From the NCBI GenBank assembly GCA_026874595.1, contig CM049316.1, positions 71,205,176 through 71,269,175 of the forward strand: DNA of 64,000 nt, written 5' to 3'. The stretch's first letter is position 1, and every line of letters starts with the position of its first letter. This DNA is from Sipunculus nudus. Taxonomy: Eukaryota; Annelida; Sipuncula; Golfingiida; Sipunculidae. Shown here piece by piece: positions 12,901 through 23,900 of this stretch. The position numbers and the translations under genes were made by a program. Below the pieces are notes generated by a model, which searched no databases, was not told the origin of the DNA, and saw only the letters and a list, made by a program, of their open reading frames with translations.

Positions 12901-14334
12901 AGTGGTCTGGTTACAATTCCTTGCTCTGTACACATCCTGGTGATCCTGCCCAGGATGCACAATGCAATATCAGTGGTCTGGTTACAATTCCTTGCTCTGT
13001 ACACATCCTGGTGATCCTGCCCAGGATGCACAATGCAATATCAGTGGTCTGGTTACAATTCCTTGCTCTGTACACATCCTGGTGTTCCTGCCCAGGATGC
13101 ACAATGCAATATCAGTGGTCTGGTTACAATTCCTTGCTCTGTACACATCCTGGTGATCCTGCCCAGGATGCACAATGCAATATCAGTGGTCTGGTTACAA
13201 TTCCTTGCTCTGTACACATCCTGGTGATCCTGCCCAGGATGCACAATGCAATATCAGTGGTCTGGTTACAATTCCTTGCTCTGTACACATCCTGGTGTTC
13301 CTGCCCAGGATGCACAATGCAATATCAGTGGTCTGGTTACAATTCCTTGCTCTGTACACATCCTGGTGATCCTGCCCAGGATGCACAATGCAATATCAGT
13401 GGTCTGGTTACAATTCCTTGCTCTGTACACATCCTGGTGATCCTGCCCAGGATGCACAATGCAATATCAGTGGTCTGGTTACAATTCCTTGCTCTGTACA
13501 CATCCTGGTGATCCTGCCCAGGATGCACAATGCAATATCAGTGGTCTGGTTACAATTCCTTGCTCTGTACACATCCTGGTGATCCTGCCCAGGATGCACA
13601 ATGCAATATCAGTGGTCTGGTTACAATTCCTTGCTCTGTACACATCCTGGTGTTCCTGCCCAGGATGCACAATGCAATATCAGTGGTCTGGTTACAATTC
13701 CTTGCTCTGTACACATCCTGGTGATCCTGCCCAGGATGCACAATGCAATATCAGTGGTCTGGTTACAATTCCTTGCTCTGTACACATCCTGGTGTTCCTG
13801 CCCAGGATGCACAATGCAATATCAGTGGTCTGGTTACAATTCCTTGCTCTGTACACATCCTGGTGATCCTGCCCAGGATGCACAATGCAATATCAGTGGT
13901 CTGGTTACAATTCCTTGCTCTGTGCACATCCTGGTGTTCCTGCCCAGGATGCACAATGCAATATCAGTGGTCTGGTTACAATTCCTTGCTCTGTACACAT
14001 CCTGGTGATCCTGCCCAGGATGCACAATGCAATATCAGTGGTCTGGTTACAATTCCTTGCTCTGTACACATCCTGGTGATCCTGCCCAGGATGCACAATG
14101 CAATATCAGTGGTCTGGTTACAATTCCTTGCTCTGTGCACATCCCGGTTTTCCTGCTCAGGATGCACAATGCAATATCAGTGGTCTGGTTACAATTTCTT
14201 GCTCTGTGCACATCCTGGTGATCCTGCCCAGGATGCACAATGCAATATCAGTGGTCTGGTTACAATTCCTTGCTCTGTGCACATCCCGGTTTTCCTGCCC
14301 AGGATGCACAATGCAATATTAGTGGTCTGGTTAT
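9939..14334 (+). repeat. Satellite array of 71-bp units, about 62 copies
   Basis: The unit reads from CAATATCAGTGGTCTGG through GGTTACAATTCCTTGC, a GTGCAC or GTACAC word, CATCCTGGTG(A/T)TCCTG and CCCAGGATGCACAATG, 71 nt in all. The left part (to about 11686) is mostly GTGCAC with GGTGTTCC and is more variable. The middle (about 11687-14106) is mostly GTACAC with GGTGATCC and nearly identical from unit to unit. The last units return to GTGCAC. Edge units are the most degraded, as expected for unequal exchange. Three shortened 37-bp units occur at 11292-11328, 11400-11436 and 11579-11615. Long frames across the array (452 codons at 10378-11736, 277 codons at 12678-13511) arise because the unit has few stops; they are not called as genes. 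Confidence 0.98.
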
Positions 14335-14364
14335 AGGTCTTGTGGATATATAGGCCTGTGTGAT

Positions 14365-14585
14365 GATTTGATGAAATTGCTGTGGTAAGGGTGCTGAAAT
14401 TGTGATCGCAAGTTTGTGGGTTTGCGTCCCGTTCTTACTGCCGAATGTACTAAGACTCCCGGTCAAAGTCTGCCACAAGGGTGCATCCCAAGAGTAAATG
14501 GGTACTTGTCTTGGCTGCTTGGGCTGTATGCTCTTAAGGGAGCCAAGAAAAGCTGCAAGGAGTGAACAGGCCCAAATAAACTCCC
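14365..14585 (+). mobile_element. tRNA-derived SINE, a second family
   Basis: A tRNA-like head includes GTGGTAAGGGTGCTG, then TGTGATCGCAAG and the B-box-like GGGTTTGCGTCCC (near 14419), a close match to the GGTTCGANTCC consensus. A body with GTAAATGGGTACTTG and an inverted pair CTTGGCTGCTT/AAGCTGCAAG follows. It abuts the satellite. No duplication was found and the ends are approximate. Confidence 0.55.
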
Positions 14586-14761
14586 ACTTTTCTTCTTTTA
14601 CCTATATTCAGTAACTAAATCATTGGATAATAAAAACGTGACAGACTAAAAGTACAGCTCAACACTGTTTGTGAATGCCTAGCTGGAATTGCTGGCTCAT
14701 ATGTCTCTTTAACTACCTCAAACTGTGTCTTACATATTTAACCATTGATTCATATGCTGAA

Positions 14762-15060
14762 TAAAACTAGATGTATACAATCAATAGAAGACTCCCCCGA
14801 GGCCTACTACTGAGCGATAACAACGGATTGGCTATGGAGTGTATGACCTTGGGAATAAGGTCATGGTCAAAAATAAATATCAGGTGCAAATCTATGGGCT
14901 AGGACTAATAGTATGCCCAAATTTCAGCTTTTGAAAATCAGCCATATTTGAGATCAAGAGAAAACAGAAAATGGCGTTAAGAAGACACCTATCCCCCCCC
15001 CCCCAATAAAAAAAATTGAAATATATTGTTTTGCAGTCAAGGGCTTGTTGGGCCACTTAT
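14762..15060 (-). repeat. Repeat fragment with an ACTAGATGT terminus
   Basis: It begins AAAACTAGATGTATAC and soon runs into ACTCCCCC. The reverse complement of the 3' end of element G (58242-58279) begins AAAACTAGATGTGTCGG and also runs into a C-rich word. This suggests a related, minus-oriented element fragment. The remainder, with GACCTTGGGAATAAGGTCATGG and a poly-C run near 14995-15004, is not matched elsewhere in the window. Confidence 0.4.
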
Positions 15061-15469
15061 GTAGGTCCCCCAGAAAAATGTTTTACTCAAATATGAATAA
15101 ATTCATCAATCCCTATAAGTGTCCTTGTCCTACGGGGAAAGGTTTATGAAACAGTAAAGAGTTGTGACAATAGGTGTCTTTCAGGAAACCAAGTAATAGT
15201 TTTATGAATAATACAGTGCCGCTGCAGTATTGAACAAACCAATAAACAGTAGCAAATATTCTTTAGTTATCTATGTTATATATATGCATTCAGTGACATG
15301 CTTTTTGTGCGACATTATTGTGCGGGGTTAAAAGTATATTGAGTAATGGGCATCTAGCATGAAGTGTCAATCTTTCTGCCAGGATACATTTTCAAAAAAT
15401 ATCTACTTGCTATTGAAAAAAATCCAAATATTTATTTGAAGACTCATATTCTTTATTATGAGAAGTGAT
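15061..15469. other. Stretch without a recognisable gene
   Basis: AT-rich; no gene or repeat was recognised. Confidence 0.5.
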
Positions 15470-15840
15470 TATTATTTGCAGCTGGTTCCAGATATATTTG
15501 CTGACTCATTTTCTCAACCAATGAGAGTATGATAAATATTTGCTGCAGGTACTAAATCTTCAAGCATCGAGTTAAAACATTAAAAATATTTACTGCTGAC
15601 TGACCATTCTTAGAAGGAAAAAGGCAGTAAATATATTCTCCTGTCTGTCTCTCCAGACAGTGAAAGAGTGAGAGATATTTGCTGCTGAATAACCAAGCAG
15701 CACTGCATTTTGCTATTAAAAAACCTGTCATGTATTTGCTGCCATCTAATTCCTAAAAGAACCAGTAAATAAATTGATCATTTTTATCTGCTGACTCTGT
15801 CTTTACCAGTAAAGAAAGCAATAAATATTTACTGCTAAAT
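15470..15840. repeat. Degenerate ~45-70-bp repeat with AAATATTTRCTGCTGA core
   Basis: Variants of ATATTTGCTGACT, AAATATTTGCTGCAG, AAATATTTACTGCTGACT, AGATATTTGCTGCTGAA, TGTATTTGCTGCC and AAATATTTACTGCTAAA recur at irregular spacing. Several are preceded by CAGTAAA-type words that could pair with the core. It looks like an old tandem array; no coding potential. Confidence 0.55.
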
Positions 15841-16877
15841 TTGTTTAAGTAAACTCTCCTGTACCTAGTTGATCTATATATCTTTAATGGAATGTACTTG
15901 GTATTTAGATTTTATAAAACTAAATGAGGCTTCGCCTACACAAGGCCCTTATGAATTGAGCTTCCATGTCTGTTTTATTTATATGGCATATACATGATCA
16001 GTTATAGGATTGACTGTTCTGAAGATAAACCTGGGAATATTTTCTGTTACCACTCAGTAATGCTGTTTTATGAAGTCAGTCTACAATTAGATCATTGATT
16101 ATGATTGCTTTAATAATTCAGAAGGATCATTACTGCAGAGTAAATAATTCAGGATTAAGAGAATAACAGGACAATCAAGGTTATGGATCACACAAAACTC
16201 TATAATTCCCAGGAAATTGCAAGACTTGTAATTGTTTGCTTCATCGGGAGATTAAATAATTCAGGATTAAGATAAAGAGACAATCATCAGGATAACATAT
16301 CAGTATAAAAAATCTTTGTATTTTCAACAGAATCACAAGAATGATGATATTAATTATGCTAATTTATGCTTTTCCTGCCTCTGTACTTGGAAGACTGTTT
16401 TAAATTTATACTTTGGCACTCTTTGAATTCCTTGAGGTATGAATGTAAACCTGTGTTGAGCAGTAAGAATTGCCAAGTGTCAACTGCATCCATAACATAT
16501 CTTAATGGTGTCTGCAGCTGTCTGACAGGCTGACAGCAAATGTTTAATGCAGCAGACCAAAGGAAAGGTTCTGTATAGGAAGACGTCGGCATGATTTAAC
16601 TCCTCTAAACAGTATTAAACTTACACTACACAGGGGGGACATCCAACTAAGTTCCCTTTGAGTATATCATTTGATCTGATATTTATCTTAAATATGACTT
16701 AATAACTTGCTTAATCCCACTTTTCTTTGTGGCCCAACATTTGATATCTCCAATAATTGTGCAGTGGTGTTAGGAAGGTGAACATTTTAATATCTTATGA
16801 GAGCATCATTTGATCTTTTATTTATCATGATTATGGTCTTATTTTCAAGGCTCTTTTGAGTTTTTTCTCAAATAAGA
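15841..16877. other. AT-rich stretch with a small duplicated module
   Basis: TAAATAATTCAGGATTAAGA occurs at 16141-16160 and 16253-16272, 112 bp apart, each followed by a degenerate GACAATCA word, so part of this stretch is an old two-unit repeat. A 77-codon minus-strand frame (16359-16592) has no recognisable domain. Confidence 0.5.
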
Positions 16878-17592
16878 TTTTTAGCTCAGCTGCCTATAAG
16901 TCATCTGAGCTATAGTTGTGGTCCATTGTCCGTCGTCCGTCCGTCCGTCCGTCCATCCGTCCGTCCGTAGATGTGGCACGTTTTGAAACCGTAAGACCTA
17001 GGAATCCAAAATTGAGCATAATGTTAGATGTCCCCAAGATCTCCTACCAAGCCGAAAACTGGGTCTTTGCGACTTTGTTCCTTTGAGAAATTAAGGAAAA
17101 ACCTCAATTTTCAATTAAAATCCTATTTTCATACTTCAGGACTGCCCAATATCAAAACCACTCATCTCTTTTTCCTCATATTTACCATAAATATTCCTCT
17201 ATATAGTTCCTATGTACATGCCAGAAATTAAGTCTGTAAAGTATAAATTCTTTAAGTTATGGGCCCAAACATAATGGACTTAGTAAAAAATCAGGAAAAA
17301 TAATAACTCACTTAACATGAAAAATTTTGAAACTAGAGTCTATTTTCTCAAGTATATAACTATGTTTAATTAAGATTCAATTGTTTACCCAAAATTAGAT
17401 CTGAATTTTGTAAAGTTTTTAAGTTATTAGCATAAAAAAATCAATACCTTAAATTTTGCCCAACTTTGACCATGGCACCTTTTTTTCCTGTAAGCACCAT
17501 TGATTTAATTTTCACAGCATGTAAACATAAATATTTAGTTTGTCTAAATCTGAAATTTGAAAATAAAAGCTTGAAAATTAAGCTAGTTATTG
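16878..17592 (+). mobile_element. Element E1a: 5' part of family E, head-to-tail with E1b
   Basis: It starts with the family E hairpin head (AGCTCAGCTG...CATCTGAGCT) and a run of CCGT units (16929-16968). The body closely matches the first ~650 bp of E1b. It ends without the family 3' terminus, directly at the TTTTTAGCTCAG head of E1b. It could be a truncated copy or an internal duplication of one larger element. Confidence 0.75.
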
Positions 17593-20240
17593 ATTTTTAG
17601 CTCAGCTGACTATAAGTCAACTGAGCTATAGTCGTGGTCCATTGTCCGTCGTCCGTCCGTCTGTCGTGCCGTCCATCCGTCCGTCCGTAGATGTGGCACG
17701 TTTTGTAACAGTAAGACCTAGGAATCCAAAATTCAGCATAGTGTTAGATGTCCCCAAGATCTCCTACCAAGCCGAAAACTGGGTCTTTGTGACTTTGTTC
17801 CTTTGAGAAATTAAGGAAAAACCTCAATTTTTTTATTAAAAACCTATTTTCACACTTCAGGGCTGCCTAATATCAAAACCACTCATCTGTTTTTCCTCAT
17901 ATTTACCATAAATATTCCTCTATATAGTTCCTATGTACATGCCTGAAATTATGTCTGTATTATATAATTTAAGAAAGTTATGGGCCAGAACATAATGCAT
18001 TTTGTAAAAAATCAGGAAAAATATTTGATCACTTAACACAAAACTTGTTAAAGCTATGGACTTTTTTTCAAGTAATATAACTTTAATTAATCAAAATTAA
18101 ATTGTATACCCAAAATTAGATCAAAATCTTTAAAATTTTTTAAAATATTAACAAAAATAAAAAATTGGTACCTTAAATTTTGCCTAACTTTGACCATGGC
18201 ACGTTTTTTTCCTGTAAGAACTGTGGATTTAATTTTCTAAGCATGTTTTTGTTAGCATTTCAACTGTTAACACCAAAAATTTGAAACCAGTTGATCAAAA
18301 ACTGTAGATTTTATTCAAGTTTTCAAGCACCATGTAACATATTGTTTACATCAGGCTAGTGTTATGCAGTTTGCTAGAGCTCAGCTCCCCAGCTTAGGCT
18401 CTCAGTTCCTAAAATTTGGCATACAATTAGATGTCTCCAAAATTCCCTACCATGCCAAGAATTTGGTCACTAGGACTTTATACCTTTGAGATATTAATGA
18501 AAAACTTCATTTTTCAATTAAAAACCCAATGTTACACTTCAATACTGATAATCAAAACCACTGATCTGACTTGAATCATATATAATATACATGTTTTTCT
18601 ATACATTCTCTGTGCACATACCAGAAATGATGTCAGTATTGTGTAATTGTTTTAAGTTATGGCCCCAAACATAATGCACTTTGTAAAAAATCAAGAAATA
18701 TATTTACTCCCTTAACAAGGGGCTTGCTGAAGCTAGAGATTTTTTGTCAGGGATGTAACATTATTTAATCAAGATTCAATTGAATACCCAAAATTAGTTC
18801 TGAATTTTTAAAATTTTATAAGTTATTAGTATAAATATAAAATTAGTACCTGAAATTTTGCCCAACTTTGACCATTTCACTTTTGTTTCATGTGAGCTCT
18901 GTTTATATAATTTTCATATCATGCACACATAAGGATTTCAGCTTTTAAATTTAGAAAGCTGAAAGAAATTGGCCAAAAATTGTAGCTTTTATTAATGTTT
19001 TAATGAGACCATGTCAGACCTTGGCTCTCTCAAGCCACTCTTAAGTCACCTGTATGTTGACCTTGTTGAACTTTCAGCAAATTATGCATGCTTGAGACGG
19101 GGCATATACTGGGGCAGCAAGGCAGCTTATGGCCAGCCACAGTTGATCCAGGTGTCCAACCCAACTCATCTAGTAGTTTTAACCAACAACGTAACAATAA
19201 ACAATAAATTAATCAATTTTTATTGGTTTTTAATAACAAATTAAAGAAAAATAAAAAAGGATTTGGTTAGTTTATTATAATAGGGAATTAACTTGCAGTA
19301 ACTGATGATATAAGAATCTTGTATCGATGGATAGAATGTCACGTATTCCAAATAACACCATGCAGTCACCTATGGTATTTTTCAGTTCAATTTTAATAAT
19401 AAAAAAGTAAATCATATTATTCATTACTAATCATTAGGGGTCATATGAAGGAAATTAATGATAGACAAAGATGCAGTTGATAATATTAATCTAGATTCCT
19501 ACTGTGTCTAGTGTGTACATTGATGTGAATTAGTCCAAAATAAATATATCACATTTAATTTTTTTTAATATAAATAAAAGCCATAAAACCAGGTACTTAT
19601 GATCATTATTTAAATGTGTGAATTTTGTACATTCTGGATTCTCAACACCATTGTTTGGTGAAAACTGAATAAATACCAGACATGGTGGGAATACTTTGCA
19701 ATTGTATTTAAATACGAATATGAATATGTACTCCATTATAAAAATTTCTTGCATAAAGAATGGGAATTCAGGTAAAAATGAAAGTATATGAATACCAGTG
19801 CAAATACTTTCCAAATGTATTCATGAATGCATTCATGAATATATTCTTTAATATTATTTTAATAATCATTTCAGTTATATTTCATTTTAAAAATCATACG
19901 ATTCTCTTATTATTTTTAATAAAAATCATATCTGGGACAATATTTGTAATTTTTTAAATAAATAGTTAAACTCTTATATTATATGTTCTGCTTATAAGTT
20001 ATATGGCCAAGTCAAAATCTGTGTGACAATAGTACTCTATTTGTTAATAAAATAAATGAAATCAATTCTCTTCTCTGTCTCCAAAGGTACTATCAAAATC
20101 ATACATAAGCTTAACAACAACAACTCATAATACAGCTTATACTTATTACCACACAAAACCAGCATGTGCCTCATTTCTAAATCATATTTTTTTATCATAT
20201 ATAACAGCTGAGCGTCGTGACCCATAGGTCCCTTGTTTTT
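17593..20240 (+). mobile_element. Element E1b, full-length non-autonomous family E transposon
   Basis: The 5' head is a hairpin (AGCTCAGCTGACT, ATA, AGTCAACTGAGCT), then GTCCGT units. The 3' end is CAGCTGAGCG, GTCGTGACCCATAGGTC, CCTTGTTTTT. Inside, a module starting near CTAGGAATCCAAAATT recurs in degenerate form about 700 bp downstream (near 18410). A perfect 22-nt palindrome made of two ATTCATGAAT words around GC lies at 19819-19840. No transposase frame is visible. E2 has the same interior and termini. Class unassigned; Helitron-like or TIR-like origins both remain open. Confidence 0.8.
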
Positions 20241-20389
20241 CTGTAGTCACTTGCTTTGATTACAGATGCAGGGTCCCAATCCAGGTCACTGGAAGTCAGC
20301 TATGCCAGGGTTTCTGATTTGTTACAGTCACTGGGGGAGATCCCCTGCTGTGACAGGTGTACAGTTATTCTCATATCACCACCCCAATC

Positions 20390-20426
<37 letters not shown>

Positions 20427-21396
20427 CAAACCCAACCCACCAAGTGTTATGCAGTATTTGTTATTGTTTCACTGTATCTCCTTAATTGTAATGCTGTTGC
20501 ACTCCGATATGCAAAAACTTTCCTTGAAATAATAATTCAAGGTGTAATCCAGAAGATGCAATGTTGTGTAATGTAGCATTTTTAAAGAAATCAATTATCT
20601 TTTAAATGATTTTAACAAATATAAATGAACCCATCAGTATTATTTATCAGTATTAAATTATTATAAAATATGAAGCACATTATGGATAAATAAAGACACA
20701 ATTAAAAATTGTGAAATCTAAATCAAGTATTATTTTTAGATATTTATTGTTTTGCAGATTTAACAGATATATTTTTGTGGTAAAAAATAAATAAACATTT
20801 GTATGCATGATGTGGTGTTATCTGACAAGATTGAGATTTATGATGATGCAATTGAGAATTATGAATCAAATTTTATATTCAGATATATATGTTAAATTAG
20901 AAATGTATAGAAATATATACTTAAATTAGAAAATAATTGATGTGATAAAAAAATCAGGATTTAATACAAACATTTGTTCATTATTTTCCTGCTTCAGCAG
21001 AATTTGAGATCAGGCTTTGTTTGCCCTGTTTTATGTTGTTAATTAGCTATATTTCAACTGTATACATTTCATTAAAAAAATACATATATATTTAATAATA
21101 TATATTATACAAAAAAATAGATTCAATTGAACAAATGTGTAAACTACTGAAATGTCTACAGTTAATCGAAAAACCAACTAATGATCATGGTAATAGTACA
21201 GATCATTTGTTCACAAACTGCTCACATGCTTTAGTTTCAACATTAGGAAACACATGGTCAGGTCACAAAATATTTTTTGCAACAATTTCTTGCTCATCAA
21301 ACCACTCATATAAACCAACCATGGCCTTTATTACCTCTTCCTCTTACACTTTATCTCCATTAGATATTATTTTAGATTTTTACCTTCAAGGTTAAC
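20241..21396. other. AT-rich stretch between two family E 3' ends
   Basis: It holds a long poly-C run and otherwise AT-rich sequence without a recognised gene. Proline-rich frames across the C run (20256-20576) are artefacts. It may contain the body of the degraded element ending at 21435. Confidence 0.5.
20391..20425. repeat. Poly-C tract of 35 nt
   Basis: Thirty-five consecutive C residues. The length is uncertain because such runs are error-prone; the complementary G strand could form quadruplexes. Confidence 0.95.
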
Positions 21397-21435
21397 GTCA
21401 GCTGAGCACAGTGACCCATAGGTCCCTTGTTTTTT
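21397..21435 (+). repeat. Solo 3' terminus of family E
   Basis: GTCAGCTGAGCACAGTGACC and CATAGGTCCCTTGTTTTTT match the 3' ends of E1b, E2, E3 and E4. No matching 5' head was found between 20241 and here, so it is a truncated copy or an alternative end. Confidence 0.7.
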
Positions 21436-22237
21436 CTTTTCTTCAGACTCCTCTTGCATCTAGAACTGCTGACTATTTGCTTTTAATAGAAGAGCTGATC
21501 CCAATATTCAAGTTTTAAAAAAATGTTCTTTCTTTTAAGAATTATAAAGGACCCTTTCAAGTTTTTTCATTAATCTTTCTGTAAATTTACCAAGGACTAA
21601 TCTGGTGGAATCATAGGGATCACTTTGTATTTTCTTTGTCTTCAGACTTCTGGTACAATATATATATATATATGAACTACTGACTGTTTACTTTTAGTAA
21701 AAGGCTGATCTTCATATCCAAGTTTTCAGAACTTTTTTTTCAGAACTTGTGATACACTGACGATTTGCTCAATGTAAATTTTCAATAAATTAGAAAAAAA
21801 ATAAAATTTTTGTAGACAGTAACAGGCAGTGTGCACAGGTTGGCTGTTAGTGCTGTTTTCCCCAACCAATAATGCTTATAAAAAGCCTCCACACATATGG
21901 CCCATCTCTTTTTGATGTTGAGGAAATTGTTGATATGACACTGTAGACTAGTGTAGTGGACTGTTTTGCCACTGTAATCATGTTACCATAAGACACATGG
22001 GATATCATGTGAAATAACATATAAAAAAATGTTATGTATAAAATGTTTTGTTTGTTGAACTCCCTAAGTACCACTGTCACAGAAAGCTCTGGCAGTCTCT
22101 GCAGGCTATGTATTATATATGTGCTGATAAACCACAAAAAGGCAGTAGGTAATGGTTACTATATTACAAGTTCATGAAGCAGAGAAATAACTTTGTTTCA
22201 TGTTGTCACTGCCTGGCAAGTGGAGCAAGTTCATGTA
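21436..22237. other. AT-rich stretch without a recognisable gene
   Basis: Two related lines, CCCTTGTTTTTTCTTTTCTTCAGACT (split near 21430-21450) and TTTGTATTTTCTTTGTCTTC-like sequence near 21640, suggest an old local duplication; a short TA run sits at 21659-21673. A 96-codon minus-strand frame (21847-22137) has no recognisable domain. Confidence 0.45.
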
Positions 22238-22993
22238 CAGTGATACCTGTGTTATAAGACCATCCATGAGAGCACTTCCCAAAAGTGGTCTCAACTGACC
22301 TATCCATGAACTCTTTGTGACCTTAATCGCATATTCATTAACTGAATAATCATAAGCATTGATCTAAAGAGCAACCAATCAAGTGACCGTAAACATTGTA
22401 AAGCGTCAATCATCTAACAAAAACAAAATTTGCATAATTTGACAAAGAGAACATGTGTAGTCTGTACCAGTACCCATGTCAGCATTTTTCTGGGATATGT
22501 CTTTTAAACAAAGGAGACAGTATTAAAAGTTCTGTGCTATAGGTTTCAGGAGCCATTCCTCCGACTACCAAGGAAATAATAATTAATGTCGTACCTGGCA
22601 ATTAACTCGTATGAGACAAATAATTCAAAATATTGCAAGTCCGTTCACAATTAATGCGATATATTCAACAATGGAGAACAATGATACCAGTTGATGACGT
22701 CAGTCCATGCAACGTCATGCGTCATTAATCTTTGTGATGTCATTATTATGTTGTAAACAGCTCACGCTACCATGGGCATGGAAGACCTTCTGTGTAGGAG
22801 CATTTTAGGGACTCAATATAATAATTAGGTTAAAAGGGAAGAGCATTTTGGCTGTGGTGGATAGGTCAATTCACTTGTGGTCTTATTAGACAGGTCAGTC
22901 ATACCAAGTGTGAATACTTTTGGTTCACTTAAGGGTGGTCTTTATAAGAGGTGGTATTATTAGACAGGTGGTCCTATCAGACAGGTTCCATTG
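22238..22993. mobile_element. TIR element K, about 756 bp
   Basis: Left end CAGTGATACCTGT and right end ACAGGTTCCATTG are inverted copies at 10 of 13 positions. TGTA flanks both sides (22234-22237 and 22994-22997), a possible 4-bp target duplication. The right half repeats the module GTGGTCTTATTAGACAGGT and variants (22877-22986). Such ACCTGT/AGACAGGT ends are, from memory, common in invertebrate DNA transposons. No transposase frame was seen, so it is non-autonomous. Confidence 0.6.
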
Positions 22994-23389
22994 TGTATTG
23001 TGCTGGAGAAGCTTTTTCTACCTTCAAAAAGGTAGGATAAATAAAATATTCAGATCAGAACCAACTGATACCAGGTGTCCAGAGCTGTCAGCTTGTACTA
23101 CACACATAGATATATGTATATATAGACGCTCATGTATATATGCATTAATTTATACACACATATATACACAGTAAAACCTCTTCCTGATTTACTCATGCAA
23201 GTCAAAAACTTTTGTTTGTTTGGAAATTATAAGCCACAGTCTCTTAATTATTATTTGGATTAAGCCCATTAAAAAACTACTAGTCAGGCCTCAAAATATT
23301 ATATAAAGGCAATATCATTCTTGTGCCTGTACATCTTTCCCAATAAAGGTTAAGGCAATGTCATTGATGCTGACTTTCAGTGGGAAACA
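22994..23389. other. AT-rich stretch
   Basis: A low-complexity TATA/CACA patch is present near 23100-23170. No gene was recognised. Confidence 0.5.
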
Positions 23390-23900
23390 ATGGTACTATG
23401 AAACACAGGGGCCTTGAGGCAAGAAAAGGCACAGGTATTGGAACAGATACTGTAGTTTAGTATCACTGCTCTTTTAACGCTTCCTTTGCTGTTAGTCACC
23501 AGAATTAAACAAGGTGGACAAAGGATAAGCGGATAAGCAGCACTAGCAGATGGAATATCAGCTGAGGGCATTGCGACTTATCTGAATTCAAAAGCTCTGG
23601 CTTCATTATACAGACGAGCAGAGAGCGTAATCCCAAGAGCAGGAAATTTGACAGGAAAGATTTACCTGTCTGAGCCTTAACTGAAAAAGTCAGGGGGAAA
23701 CCAACCGGGGACAAAAATATTAGACGTTGTCAGCTGCAGGCCACACCCCCAGAGACAAATAATGAGGCATTATTGGTTATACAAGATTTAGACAGCTGTG
23801 ACCATTGCACAAAAGTCTCAAAGCAGAATTGTGTGGACCCTGCCACCTTTTATGATTATTTTGTCACTATAAGCAGCTTGTGTTGGCCCCATCCTTTGTT
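23390..23900. promoter_or_regulatory. Candidate conserved non-coding element (GATA/E-box cluster)
   Basis: This is the most base-balanced, non-repetitive block in its neighbourhood. It has two GATA words in tandem (GGATAAGCGGATAAGC, 23523-23538) and three CAGCTG E-boxes near 23559, 23731 and 23792, with CCACACCCCC (near 23741) and a TTATTGGTTAT word between the last two. GATA, bHLH and KLF families bind such words. Short minus-strand frames overlap it but have no recognised domain. Regulatory function is inference. Confidence 0.35.

Noticed and set aside
9939-14334. CRISPR-like array (regular repeats)
   Set aside because: The units are contiguous, with no unique spacers, in eukaryotic DNA. 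It is a satellite.
9939-14334. GGTTACAATTCC in each 71-bp unit as a Pol III B box
   Set aside because: It has an extra base relative to GGTTCGANTCC, and no convincing A box lies at the right distance in the unit.
20256-20576. 106-codon frame with polyproline
   Set aside because: The proline run is the 35-nt C tract; it also runs in another frame with the same run.
23100-23170. Functional TATA-rich promoter
   Set aside because: Low-complexity TATA/CACA sequence without a following gene.
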